Positions 7,700-16,504 of a stretch of DNA of 64,000 nucleotides are shown here, one piece after another. The notes under the pieces are model-generated. The model was not told where the DNA came from and did not search any database. It saw only the letters and a program-made list of their open reading frames with translations. The translations under genes and the position numbers were made by a program. The stretch comes from Magnetovibrio sp. (lineage in GTDB: Bacteria > Pseudomonadota > Alphaproteobacteria > Rhodospirillales > Magnetovibrionaceae), in contig NZ_DATCTF010000007.1 of the NCBI RefSeq assembly GCF_036568125.1, positions 115,226 through 179,225 of the forward strand, in the 5' to 3' direction. Position 1 is the stretch's first letter, and every line of letters begins with the position of its first letter.

Positions 7700-8749
7700 T
7701 TAGCGCCGTTCGTACCAGCCTTTGGTGGCGTTGACGATCTTCACCACCGACAACATCACCGGGACTTCGACCAAAACGCCGACCACGGTCGCCAGCGCCG
7801 CGCCGCTGTCAAATCCAAACAGGCTGATGGCGGCGGCGACGGCCAGTTCGAAAAAGTTGCTGGCGCCGATCAGCGCCGACGGCGCGGCGACGTTATGGCT
7901 TTCCCCGACGAACCGGTTGAGCAGGTACGCCAGCCCCGAGTTGAAATAGACCTGAATCAGGATCGGCACGGCCAAAATGGCGATGATCAACGGCTGGTCG
8001 ATGATCTGGCCGCCCTGAAACCCGAACAGCAGCACCAGCGTCACCAACAGGGCGCTGATGGACACAGGATCGAGGATATGCAGGACGCGTTCCAGACGTT
8101 CAGGACCGCCCATGGCCAAAAGGTATTTACGGATCATCTGGGCGATGGCCACCGGCACGACGATATAAATCAGCACCGACACGAATAGCGTGGCCCATGG
8201 CACCGTAATGGCTGAAAGGCCAAGCAGCAGGCCGACGATGGGGGCGAAGGCGAAGATCATGATGACGTCGTTGAGCGCGACCTGGCTGAGCGTGAAGTGG
8301 GGCTCGCCGTCGCTCAGATGGCTCCACACGAACACCATCGCCGTGCACGGTGCGGCGGCCAGAATGATCAGACCGGCTATGTAGGACTCGATTTGCCCGG
8401 CGGGCAGGTAGGGGGCCAGCAGGTGGCCGATGAACAGCCAGCCGAGCAGCGCCATGGAAAACGGTTTCACCGCCCAGTTGACGAACAGCGTCACGCCGAT
8501 GCCGCGCCAATGTTCGCGCACCCGGTTCAGTGCGCCGAAATCGATCTTCAGCAGCATCGGGACGATCATCAGCCAGATCAGGATGGCCACGGGCAAATTG
8601 ACCTTGGCGATTTCCATGGCGCCGATCGCTTGGAATGGTTGGGGAAAGGCCGAGCCCAACGCAATGCCGATAACGATGCAGAGCGCGACCCATAAGGTCA
8701 GGTATCGTCCGAATAGGCCTAAAGCCGCAGTGTTTTTGGAGGAAGACAT
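7700..8749 (-). CDS. acr3: ACR3-family arsenite efflux transporter
   Basis: A 349-residue integral membrane protein with about ten hydrophobic segments. It carries the ACR3 signature around the essential cysteine, AAPCTAMVFVWS (Cys135), and a second family block near LNDVIMIFAFAPI. ACR3 proteins export arsenite (and sometimes antimonite) from the cytoplasm using the proton motive force. No ArsR, arsenate reductase or ArsH gene is adjacent; the nearest ArsR-type gene is at 34.9 kb with a different permease. It is therefore a stand-alone exporter here, and its regulator must lie elsewhere. Residues after the last helix are short, as is normal for the family. Confidence 0.93.
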   Translation of the reverse strand: MSSSKNTAALGLFGRYLTLWVALCIVIGIALGSAFPQPFQAIGAMEIAKVNLPVAILIWLMIVPMLLKIDFGALNRVREHWRGIGVTLFVNWAVKPFSMALLGWLFIGHLLAPYLPAGQIESYIAGLIILAAAPCTAMVFVWSHLSDGEPHFTLSQVALNDVIMIFAFAPIVGLLLGLSAITVPWATLFVSVLIYIVVPVAIAQMIRKYLLAMGGPERLERVLHILDPVSISALLVTLVLLFGFQGGQIIDQPLIIAILAVPILIQVYFNSGLAYLLNRFVGESHNVAAPSALIGASNFFELAVAAAISLFGFDSGAALATVVGVLVEVPVMLSVVKIVNATKGWYERR

Positions 8750-8957
8750 TGGTCATTCCGTGTGAGTGAACGTTGGTGGAATCCAAGTGTAGCTTGAATT
8801 TAAACGTATCCCAATTTCACACAAATTTCCCAGTGCCCATCGAGTTTTTTTGGGGGGCGCCATCCGACGATTACGAAAGGCAAGCCCTTCCAAAACTTAG
8901 GTCACGTTTAAGGTCTAATGTGGACCAAACCCTGGGTCTCTTGCCGCATAATGTCAC

Positions 8958-11108
8958 CTACTGATTATCGTTTACGGGTGTAATGGTGAGGATCGCCTTT
9001 CCGTCATTCTTGCCGTAGGTCCAAGAATAAGGCAGCGCCCAATTTCTTCCCAAGCCAAGCCCGAATACGGCATCATTGACGTATAAAAACAGCTCACCAT
9101 CCGATCTTGCCTTGTATTCATTCAATCCCGATCCGATGACAATTTCTTCATTTCCTGCGTTATCGATGCGGCCCATGAGTTTCAGCCAAGGTTCCGAAAT
9201 TCGCCGCCGAAACGGAACCCACAAACTCATTGCAAGATTGGGGCTCTCGAATCCGTTCGGGGTGGTGGATTGGTAAGGGCCGTCGGTCCAACGTGTGCGC
9301 TTCACCTGGAAGCTATAGGTGCTTCCTTTTTTCAAAGTTATTCCTGTTGCGAAGCAGGGATCGCTGATATCGAAGGTGACAGGTTGGGGCCCGGTAAGAG
9401 CCGTGCCCCCCGTGTTGTGACACAGAAAACCCAAGGCACTGCGAGCATAAAACACGGAGCGATCAGCAAAGAAAACCAACACCGCCAGAATGGCAAGCAA
9501 AACTATAAAAGCCAGTGCCCACTTCACCGCTGTGCGTAATTTTGAGCGGGCAGCACCGCGTAGATTCGAGGTGCAGGTGGCTTTCCATATGGGCGGGCTG
9601 CCCTTGCCCTTTAACGCGGCCCAAGCATCCATGGCCTTTTGTTGTGTGGCTCTATAAGAGAAGCTCTTCAAAATAAAAAAGACGATGAATATGGCGATAA
9701 ACGACCATAGCCATCCCGGGTTCTGTCGAAGAACTTCAAACCAAGGGGCAGCAAAGTCGGGGAGGGAGGTCATCGCCAACTCAAAAATGGGATCTAATGC
9801 GCAGGCGGACCCGATGCAAATTCCACCCTTGTCCCAATCAACGAATGGTAAAAAAGGCAACAAAATCAGACTGCTGGTGGCCACCAACAGGGCGGCATAG
9901 AGCCATCGTCGCCAATAGATTACATCCAGCGCCAGGTTCATGGCGTCGGCCCGCGCCGTGCTTTGCTGCGGGGTTTCGAAGGTAGGTGGCGTCCCCCGGG
10001 TGGAGACGACCTCGTAGGATGCGGGCAAGCCGGTGGGGGCGTAGGGAACGACATTGTCTTGAATTCGTTCCAGAACGCCACGATGAATTTTGGGTTTTTT
10101 GATCCGCACATCATTGTCTGGATCGTTACAAAGGAAATCGATACTGCGCGGTTTGTAGCGGTAATAGGCTGCGAATCCGGCGCGGGAATCGTGTTGCAGG
10201 CCGTGCCAATCGGAAAGCGCCTCATACTCGTCACGGACACGTTGAATGAAATGTAGTCCGGGTCCGTCCTCAGTGGCGGGTTCGACTTTGGACATCATCC
10301 AGTCCAGGGGCACCAACGACAGGTCGTTCATGGAATAGCCGCCACCGACATCGGAATGCACGCCGGTAAACCAGACTTGTTCAATTCGATTGGCTTGGAC
10401 TTCCCCTTCTGCTGCCAGGGTTTCTTCTTGGCTTTCGTCCCACAGGACAGGGTGAAACGTATGCCGCTCGTCATCGATGGATATGGCGTGACAGGCACGT
10501 TTGACACGCGGCGAAAGTCGCTGATCGCAAAAGCGAAGGGGAAAAATGAGCTTGTCCCAAAGGTAGGTTAGTTCGTCAATGGGCAGGCCGTAGGCATCAA
10601 CGGTATCCCATACGCCGATGAACTCGATTTCAGGCTTTACGTTATCTTGTTGGATAGGCTTGGCGGGGCGAATGGATCGATATGCGCGATAGAGAAGGCC
10701 GCTCTTAAATTTAGAACGGTTCGCGCTGAAAACTCTCCTCGCTTCTTTGTGCAAGTCCTCTTCATTTTTGTAGTTCGTGTAGATTCCACAATGCAAAATC
10801 ATGCCCGCAAGCAAGCGAACGGTGAAAGCACCGCGGCTGAACCCAAAGAGGTAAATTTTGTCGCCGTCGCTATAGCTGCGGCACAGAAATTTATAGAGTT
10901 CGACGACGTCTTCCTTGAGGCCCCATCCAAACGCGCCGCCGATCGCCTTCAGCGGTGCGAATTCGCTGGTTCCCACACCCGCGGTATACATGGCGACTTG
11001 GTCGGGTCGATGCAGGTTCAACGCGCGGTAAAGGCGCCAAACATTTGTCTTGTCCCTGGACGTGGAACTGTTGGCCGTGCCGTCCGACATCAAAACAATG
11101 TTCTTCAT
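8958..11108 (-). CDS. Membrane-anchored DUF2235 alpha/beta hydrolase
   Basis: I start at the ATG giving MKNIVLMSDGT, which has GGGGGA eight bases upstream; the product is 716 residues. The first 350 residues form a DUF2235 alpha/beta-hydrolase: nucleophile elbow GFSRGA (Ser91), acid in GVWDTV (Asp168) and base in GVHSDVGGGY (His251). About residues 400-580 contain three hydrophobic helices, and the C-terminal 140 residues form a separate soluble domain. DUF2235 is found in Tle1-type phospholipase effectors of type VI secretion and in housekeeping hydrolases; which applies here is not settled. The downstream order with a lipoprotein gene and a divergent nuclease-like gene favours a toxin-like role, but no VgrG, PAAR or Hcp is visible. 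Confidence 0.8.
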   Translation of the reverse strand: MKNIVLMSDGTANSSTSRDKTNVWRLYRALNLHRPDQVAMYTAGVGTSEFAPLKAIGGAFGWGLKEDVVELYKFLCRSYSDGDKIYLFGFSRGAFTVRLLAGMILHCGIYTNYKNEEDLHKEARRVFSANRSKFKSGLLYRAYRSIRPAKPIQQDNVKPEIEFIGVWDTVDAYGLPIDELTYLWDKLIFPLRFCDQRLSPRVKRACHAISIDDERHTFHPVLWDESQEETLAAEGEVQANRIEQVWFTGVHSDVGGGYSMNDLSLVPLDWMMSKVEPATEDGPGLHFIQRVRDEYEALSDWHGLQHDSRAGFAAYYRYKPRSIDFLCNDPDNDVRIKKPKIHRGVLERIQDNVVPYAPTGLPASYEVVSTRGTPPTFETPQQSTARADAMNLALDVIYWRRWLYAALLVATSSLILLPFLPFVDWDKGGICIGSACALDPIFELAMTSLPDFAAPWFEVLRQNPGWLWSFIAIFIVFFILKSFSYRATQQKAMDAWAALKGKGSPPIWKATCTSNLRGAARSKLRTAVKWALAFIVLLAILAVLVFFADRSVFYARSALGFLCHNTGGTALTGPQPVTFDISDPCFATGITLKKGSTYSFQVKRTRWTDGPYQSTTPNGFESPNLAMSLWVPFRRRISEPWLKLMGRIDNAGNEEIVIGSGLNEYKARSDGELFLYVNDAVFGLGLGRNWALPYSWTYGKNDGKAILTITPVNDNQ

Positions 11109-11179
11109 CGAACCGTTCCCCCGATTATCCCTGTGTCTGACCAATCATTGCGACAAACGATTTCGTTGATTTGTCCTTC

Positions 11180-12280
11180 TTATTTGTAGTTTCCCGGCGT
11201 GCAATCCCGCTTGGACCCGGATTCTTTTTGCAAGCGAACGCAGGCGTCTTCAAGCAACTGGTCCCAGAACTGCCAGTCCGTACTGTCGACTTTTCCCTTA
11301 TCGTATGTGGCTTGGATATAAGTACGGGCGTCATCCAAATAAGCCTTCCCAAAACGGTCCAGCAAGGCGAGCTTCTTCATCGCGGTTTTGGTTTGTGTGT
11401 ACAGCTCTTTCACACCGCTCAGCGTCGGCGTCTGCACCAGGGTGCGAACCCGGCTTGCAAACAGGGACAGTCCCTTTGCGGTTGGGGTGCTGGTCTCTTT
11501 CAGCACTTCCGTCACAAGGCTGACGCGCCGGACCTGATGGACCCAATCGTATGCTTCTCTGACATTGCTCATTTTCTCGGATATTTCGGTGAGGGGAATA
11601 AGCTCCCCGCTTTTCGGATCATTATTGGTTTTGAAATGCATGCTGGCGCGGCGTAACTCGTATTCGGCGTCGCCGATGGCGGCCAGGGTATCTGCTGCGC
11701 TTTGCGCGACACCTCCTGATCTGGCAAAATTCAAATTCACCACATCACCGATTTCTCCGGTGTGATTGAAGGCCCCATAGCGCGAAAGCAAGGTCACGAT
11801 GATGTGCCCGCGCAGTAGCCTGAGTTCCTTATGTTCATCGCTGATGGTGAGAGTGCCTTCATATTGACTACGAGTGGGAAGGGCGTCTGCTCCGGCGTTT
11901 GTCGGTGCTTCCTGCTTCTGCGGGCCTAGGTAGCAGTTGAGCATCACATCTAAGCCCTCACCGGCTTTTTTCGCGATGACTTTAAAGTCGTCGGAGCCGG
12001 AATTGCCATCCCCGTCCAAGTCTCCAGCAAGCTCAACGCATTTATTCAGCTCTGCTGTTTCCTGTAAAAAATTCGTATTTCCTCTTACGATCGAGCATCC
12101 ACCGAGAAAGACAATCGCCACAGATGCGACAGCAATACCCCGCACACCGTTGTGTAGGGGAGGTAGCTTTGCCAGCGTGCAGGAAAGGGTATCTCTCGGT
12201 TTTGTGGTTGACGATTTATCCTGATTATTTTTCTGCCCTGTATGCTTCAACTTCCCCCTCCCTTCATGCTTTTGGCTCAT
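11180..12280 (-). CDS. Predicted lipoprotein upstream of DUF2235 gene
   Basis: The frame encodes 366 residues. A hydrophobic segment (about 48-61) ends in a lipobox LGGC (Cys62), so the mature protein should be a lipid-anchored periplasmic protein; the 47 residues before it are unusually long for a signal peptide, and a GTG codon at VRGIAVAS could be the true start although no good ribosome site precedes it. The rest is mainly helical and lacks recognised motifs. It lies 71 bases upstream of the DUF2235 hydrolase gene and is probably co-transcribed. Lipoproteins beside Tle-type lipases are often their immunity partners; that role here is inference only. Confidence 0.6.
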   Translation of the reverse strand: MSQKHEGRGKLKHTGQKNNQDKSSTTKPRDTLSCTLAKLPPLHNGVRGIAVASVAIVFLGGCSIVRGNTNFLQETAELNKCVELAGDLDGDGNSGSDDFKVIAKKAGEGLDVMLNCYLGPQKQEAPTNAGADALPTRSQYEGTLTISDEHKELRLLRGHIIVTLLSRYGAFNHTGEIGDVVNLNFARSGGVAQSAADTLAAIGDAEYELRRASMHFKTNNDPKSGELIPLTEISEKMSNVREAYDWVHQVRRVSLVTEVLKETSTPTAKGLSLFASRVRTLVQTPTLSGVKELYTQTKTAMKKLALLDRFGKAYLDDARTYIQATYDKGKVDSTDWQFWDQLLEDACVRLQKESGSKRDCTPGNYK

Positions 12281-12636
12281 CCTATGAGTGCGACAAGAAC
12301 GGCCCTATATGTTGGGTACTTTATAGCAGTTTTAATCATGAAATTCTACCTATGCGGTATAAATAGATTTTTCTAACTAACCAAAAGTGTGTTGAATGGT
12401 GTTGCCATGCAGTTTGATGACCGGAGTCATCTCGCCGCTAAGGGGGCAGGGCGTGGCTTTGTTTCTCTTAATGGTGTTATTATGTTCTTGATTGCAACTC
12501 AATGACCGCATATCTTGAGTTGGTGTCGGGGAGAGCACAGCATGGTCATGCCTTAGGCCTGGGCCATTCGCTCTCCTGTTTCTTTTGGGGCATCTCCGTG
12601 CTGTTCGTTCAACTCGATACATGCGGAGATTGTGCT
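12281..12636. other. AT-rich divergent intergenic region
   Basis: This stretch separates the lipoprotein gene from the divergent nuclease-like gene and is clearly richer in AT than its surroundings. It holds a perfect inverted repeat GATGAC-CGGA-GTCATC at 12416-12431 that could be an operator. An open frame extends from 12502 into the next gene, but its first 45 residues look non-native and lack a ribosome site. I see no RNA gene. Confidence 0.5.
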
Positions 12637-13314
12637 ATGCCAATCAATGGATTTTTTGCCCCCGGTGACGAAGTGGTCAACGGCAACGCCAACGGCTGGG
12701 CCGATCTGTCCGGCCTCACCTATGGCAATGGGGGCAATTCATACGACTTCGGTTACGTCATCAACAACTACGGAACCTGGGGACAGCTGATCTGCGTTGA
12801 CGACACGCAGTTGGCGGGCGCCGACATGGCCAACCCCTCGGGCCTCAACGGCAACATGCCGATCAATCCGTCGCCTGACGGATCGAATTGGGTGCAAGGC
12901 CATCTGGTCAATGGCGAATGCGGTGGGTCCGGCGCCATCGATTCAAACCTCACCCCCATCTCGCACAACGTCAACATGTGGCACCGGGGACCGGAAAGCG
13001 TGTTGCAACGGTTGGTACGACGCGGGGCCGCTGCCGGCATGATGGCGCGGCAGTTCAACCCCAACAACATCGCCAACTCCTATCTGATCTATCGCACCCA
13101 CGCCTTGCCGCCGCCCAACGGCGCTTTCGTCAACGTTCCGGCCGGGATTGCGGTTAGCCTGGGTGTGGTCATAAACAATGTTTTGCAAACCAACGCCCAG
13201 GTTACCAATCACTTCGCCAATGCGGTCGGGGTGAATAGATGGTTCGCCGATGCGTACTATGCGGGCACCGTCGCGGGGCAAAACCTCAGAAACGGTGTGT
13301 TGGGTTTGATCTAG
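12637..13314 (+). CDS. Nuclease-like toxin-domain protein
   Basis: The start MPINGFFAPGDEV is preceded by GGAG with eight-base spacing and gives 225 residues. The centre carries GHL (His89), N92, GG (96-97), NLTPISHNVN (104-113) and His116, which matches the G-H-L-x-N...GG...N-L-x-P...N..H pattern of DNA/RNA non-specific endonuclease-like toxin domains found at the ends of polymorphic and contractile-injection effectors. No signal peptide is seen. The residues before it are Gly/Asn rich, and the C-terminal 60 residues are hydrophobic or small. It lies divergent to a lipoprotein and a DUF2235 hydrolase. Nuclease activity and delivery are inference from the motif; no trafficking domain (PAAR, Rhs, VgrG) is attached. 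Confidence 0.6.
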   Translation: MPINGFFAPGDEVVNGNANGWADLSGLTYGNGGNSYDFGYVINNYGTWGQLICVDDTQLAGADMANPSGLNGNMPINPSPDGSNWVQGHLVNGECGGSGAIDSNLTPISHNVNMWHRGPESVLQRLVRRGAAAGMMARQFNPNNIANSYLIYRTHALPPPNGAFVNVPAGIAVSLGVVINNVLQTNAQVTNHFANAVGVNRWFADAYYAGTVAGQNLRNGVLGLI

Positions 13315-13461
13315 GACGGATGTCGAGACCGTTGGGAAGGGGGCGTCAGCCTTCTTCCCAACGATCCGGCGCGGAGGGGACGTTATGTATCTTGTTTGGG
13401 TGCAAGAGACTCGTCATAATTATGATCTATTCCATAAAGGTTCTCTGGGGAGCAGAATCCG

Positions 13462-13761
13462 GTGGACGCCGCAACCGCCAAAATGATGAAGATATTCGAA
13501 GCCGTACTCCGTGATGTGGGCGGTTCGCGGTTGGAACTCGACCAAGTGGTGAAAGCCTATCAGCAAGCTTTTCCATCGGAAGCGATGCGCCCGGACATGA
13601 GGGTGCGCCTGCACGACGCGATTGTCGAATTGAGCCGCCAGGGCGTGATCAGCATCGATGAAGAGACCTATGATGAGGCCGAATCCCGGGCCCTGCCCGA
13701 AGTGATCGAAATGTCGGCCAGCGCCAATTTCATCAGAACTTCGTCCGATCAATTGAACTAG
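13462..13761 (+). CDS. Small soluble protein, possible winged-helix fold
   Basis: A 99-residue protein started by GTG, with GGGGAG nine bases before it; no upstream ATG fits. The sequence is acidic and helical, with a segment (RLHDAIVELSRQGVISIDEETYDEAE) that resembles the last helix and wing of a small winged-helix domain, but it lacks the basic surface expected of a DNA binder. I do not recognise the family. It may be the small distal member of the nuclease-like gene's transcript, or an independent gene; the separation is 147 bases. It ends at a shared bidirectional terminator with fbp. Confidence 0.6.
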   Translation: MDAATAKMMKIFEAVLRDVGGSRLELDQVVKAYQQAFPSEAMRPDMRVRLHDAIVELSRQGVISIDEETYDEAESRALPEVIEMSASANFIRTSSDQLN

Positions 13762-13781
13762 ATCGTTTGCTCACACCAAAA

Positions 13782-13811
13782 AACGCCGCCCCCGGTATCG
13801 GGAGCGGCGTT
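13782..13811. terminator. Bidirectional terminator between small gene and fbp
   Basis: The stem AACGCCGC/GCGGCGTT is extended by CCC-GG pairing around a short loop, with T residues on the plus side and A residues on the other, between two converging genes. Confidence 0.85.
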
Positions 13812-13836
13812 TTACCGTTTGGGGTAAACGGCGGTC

Positions 13837-14841
13837 TTATTCTTCGTGGTAGGAAACCACGCGTTGGACTTCGTTCTTGGAGCCCAAGATCACCGGCACG
13901 CGTTGGTGCAGGCCGGTGGGTTGGATCTCCATGATGCGCTCGCGCCCGGTGGTGCACATGCCGCCGGCCTGTTCGACGATGAAGCCCATCGGGTTGGCTT
14001 CGTACATCAAGCGCAACTTGCCGCCCTTGGAACGCATGCGTTCGTCCATAGGGTACATGAAGATGCCGCCGCGCACCAAGATGCGGTGCACTTCGGCAAC
14101 CATCGAGGCGATCCAGCGCATGTTGAAGTTTTCGCCGCGCGGGCCTTCTTCGCCAGCCAGGCATTCGTCGACGTAGCGTTTGACCGGGGCTTCCCAAAAG
14201 CGCGAGTTGGACGCGTTGATGGCGAATTCGCGGGTGTCTTCTGGGATGGTCATGTTCGGGTGGGTGAGCAGGAATTCACCGATGTTTTGATCCAAGGTGA
14301 AACCGTTGACGCCTTCGCCGGTGGTCAGCACCAGCATTGAGGATGGACCGTACAGCGCATAACCGGCGCACACTTGGGTGGTGCCGGGTTGCAGGAAGTC
14401 CTTCACTTCCGGGTGCTCAATGCCGTCGGGGCATTTGAGGATCGAGAAGATGGTGCCCACCGAGACGTTGACGTCGATGTTGCTGGAGCCATCAAGCGGA
14501 TCGAACAGCAGCAGATATTTGCCGCGCGGCGCGCCTTCGGGAATGGGATAGGGGTCGTCCATTTCTTCCGAAGCCATGCCGGCCAAGTGGCCGCCCAGCT
14601 CGTTGAAGCGCAAGAAGATGTCGTTGGACAAGATGTCCAGTTTCTTTTGCGTTTCGCCCTGAACGTTTTCCGAACCGGCGCTGCCCAGCGCGCCCACCAG
14701 CGCACCGTGGTTGACTTGGTCGGAAATCACCTTGCACGCGGTGACAACGTCGTTGAGCAACAGCGTCAGATTGCCGTGGCCGTGCTTTTCGCGCATGGCG
14801 TTGATGATGAAATGGGTAACTGTGGTGCGGTTGGTCGGCAT
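13837..14841 (-). CDS. fbp: Fructose-1,6-bisphosphatase class I
   Basis: Hydrolyses fructose 1,6-bisphosphate to fructose 6-phosphate in gluconeogenesis or the Calvin cycle. I start at [11 protein letters not shown], giving 334 residues, which matches the family length; the longer open frame adds 25 residues of non-family sequence. The metal/phosphate site is complete: [20 protein letters not shown] contains the catalytic DPLDGSSN motif, preceded by the SEEMDDP acidic loop, and the sugar-binding MYPMDERM segment is also present. It is monocistronic and ends at a terminator. Together with the PPi-type phosphofructokinase at 1.5 kb this organism has two routes between the hexose phosphates. Confidence 0.96.
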   Translation of the reverse strand: MPTNRTTVTHFIINAMREKHGHGNLTLLLNDVVTACKVISDQVNHGALVGALGSAGSENVQGETQKKLDILSNDIFLRFNELGGHLAGMASEEMDDPYPIPEGAPRGKYLLLFDPLDGSSNIDVNVSVGTIFSILKCPDGIEHPEVKDFLQPGTTQVCAGYALYGPSSMLVLTTGEGVNGFTLDQNIGEFLLTHPNMTIPEDTREFAINASNSRFWEAPVKRYVDECLAGEEGPRGENFNMRWIASMVAEVHRILVRGGIFMYPMDERMRSKGGKLRLMYEANPMGFIVEQAGGMCTTGRERIMEIQPTGLHQRVPVILGSKNEVQRVVSYHEE

Positions 14842-14976
14842 GGTGCCTCGCCTGTTGACTATATTGGGGGGTAGGTTTGGGGGTGGTGTAACCCGGCATG
14901 AGGCGTACGGGAACACCCGCGCGGGGCGGTAGGCCTACCCGTTGGGGTATAAAACGCAATACATGAGTACTACTGA

Positions 14977-16500
14977 TCAGCGGTTGAGGCTGTCGAGTTC
15001 GCGCTTGGCGGCGTCGTATTGACGAAACTGCACCGCCCCTGTGGCCAGGGTCTTTTCGAAATAATTGCGCGCGCGGGGCTTGTCGCCGTTCAGCAAGGCG
15101 CTGATGCCGAGGAAGAAATACCCCGTACAGCGCCGTTCGATCAGATGGGCTTGATCTCCCCCCTCAATAGCGGCGAGTACGCGGCCTTCTTCGATTTGGC
15201 CGAGGAAGTGGTTCACCAACGGCCCCGGCCATGCGGCGAGGTTTTCGTTGATGGCGTCTTCGCGCAAACGCGCCAAAGCGGGCTGATCGGCGCGCGAGCG
15301 GCTGAGGTAGAGCCACAGGTGACTGTATTGGCGCAGACTGTCGTCTTTGGCGACGCCTTGGGTGCGCACGAAATCGGTCACCGCCGCGCGCACACTGCCG
15401 ACGTAGAGGTTGAGATAGCCTCGGCTGAACAGCGCGAAGGCGTAGTCCGGTTTGGCCGCGATGGCGCGCGCATAGTCGCCGATGGCCGACAGTTCGTTGC
15501 CGGACTTTTCGTTGGCCCACCCACGTGCGAACCACGCGTCGGCGAAATTGGGTTCGATTTCGACGGCGCGATTGAGATCGCGCAGCGCTTGATTATAGAG
15601 CCCCATGTCGATGGAACTCCACGCTCTATCGACGTGATCTTTCGCGCTTTCATGGGACTTTTTAACCGCTTTGGGCGCACTTCTGGGCGTCACGATCACG
15701 GTCGGGCGTTGCGATTTGACTGCCGGGGGCGGCGCGGGGGTGTCGACGCTCGCTAGCGGTGGTGCGGGGGCTGGATCCGGCGTCGGCACGTGGATCGTGA
15801 CCGGGTTTGGCTCCGGTTTCACTTCCGGCGCAGCGGCGACCTTCGCTGCGGGTTGCGGCTCGGGTGCAGGCTCAGGTGCGGGCGCGGCCGGTGGTTCAGG
15901 TTTGAGTACGACAATGGTTTCCGGGGCTTCCGGGGCTTCCGGCTCTGGTGTGACGACTTCAGGCTCGGGTTCGGCGATGGGCAGTGGCTGTGCCGGCGGT
16001 TCCGGTTGGGCCACCAACTCAGGCACATCAGGCACAGGGGCCGGTTCTGGTTCCGGTTCCAAAATGGGTTCCGGTTCTGCGTCTGCCATCGATTGCGGCT
16101 CCGGTTCCGGCATCGGTTGCGGCTCCGGCTCTGCTTCCGCCGCGACCAATGGGGCGGGCTTCGGTGCGAGCGGTTCAGGGACAACAGGCTTTGTCGCAGC
16201 GGTCTCTGTAGTAAAGGACTCTGGGGTGGCCGGTTTTTGCGCGGCTGGCGTTGGTGCAGGTTTTTGCGCGGCTGGCGTTGGTGCAGGCGTGTCGGCCTGA
16301 TGCAGTAGTTCTGGGCGCAGCAGCAAAACCCCCGCCAGCGCGATCGCGGCGAGGCCGAAGATGATCGCCAATATCCACGGCAAACGGCTTTTGCCCTCAG
16401 GCGCGCTTGCAGGGGTGTGCGGGGTGGTGTCCAGGCTTGGAACTTCACCGCGCTTGCGCTCTGCGTCGGATTTTTTCAGGGCTTCAAGAATGTAAGACAT
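14977..16500 (-). CDS. GspB-like protein with TPR domain
   Basis: The 507-residue protein begins MSYILEALKKSDAERKRG, a sequence diagnostic of GspB proteins, the inner-membrane partners of the GspA/ExeA ATPase. A single membrane helix follows (about residues 42-62). Residues 70-270 are a long Pro/Glu/Ala linker of PEPEP and PAP repeats suited to span periplasm or peptidoglycan. Instead of the usual GspB secretin-binding domain the C-terminal 230 residues contain TPR-like helices (YNQALRDLNRAVEIEPNFAD at about 302-321). The gene starts four bases after the stop of the GspA-like gene. No other type II secretion genes are in the window, so the pair may serve a different envelope process. Confidence 0.82.
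   Translation of the reverse strand: MSYILEALKKSDAERKRGEVPSLDTTPHTPASAPEGKSRLPWILAIIFGLAAIALAGVLLLRPELLHQADTPAPTPAAQKPAPTPAAQKPATPESFTTETAATKPVVPEPLAPKPAPLVAAEAEPEPQPMPEPEPQSMADAEPEPILEPEPEPAPVPDVPELVAQPEPPAQPLPIAEPEPEVVTPEPEAPEAPETIVVLKPEPPAAPAPEPAPEPQPAAKVAAAPEVKPEPNPVTIHVPTPDPAPAPPLASVDTPAPPPAVKSQRPTVIVTPRSAPKAVKKSHESAKDHVDRAWSSIDMGLYNQALRDLNRAVEIEPNFADAWFARGWANEKSGNELSAIGDYARAIAAKPDYAFALFSRGYLNLYVGSVRAAVTDFVRTQGVAKDDSLRQYSHLWLYLSRSRADQPALARLREDAINENLAAWPGPLVNHFLGQIEEGRVLAAIEGGDQAHLIERRCTGYFFLGISALLNGDKPRARNYFEKTLATGAVQFRQYDAAKRELDSLNR
16232..16285 (-). repeat. Two perfect 27-bp tandem units in the linker
   Basis: The unit encodes nine residues (APTPAAQKP) and is present twice, identically, in the Pro-rich linker of the GspB-like protein. 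The perfect copy indicates a recent in-frame duplication, probably with no effect beyond linker length. Confidence 0.85.
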
Positions 16501-16504
16501 CGAC

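Noticed and set aside
12502..12636. Upstream extension of the nuclease-like gene
   Set aside because: The extra 45 residues show no family-like sequence and have no ribosome site, while GGAG precedes the ATG at 12637.
15830..16290. Apparent repeat region that might be a CRISPR-like or minisatellite array
   Set aside because: Repeats are codons for the Pro/Glu/Ala linker; only the 27-bp duplication at 16232 is a true tandem unit. No CRISPR array was seen anywhere in the window.
15671..16300. Gly/Ser-rich plus-strand frame that looks like a low-complexity secreted protein
   Set aside because: It is the reverse shadow of the PEPEP linker of the GspB-like protein.
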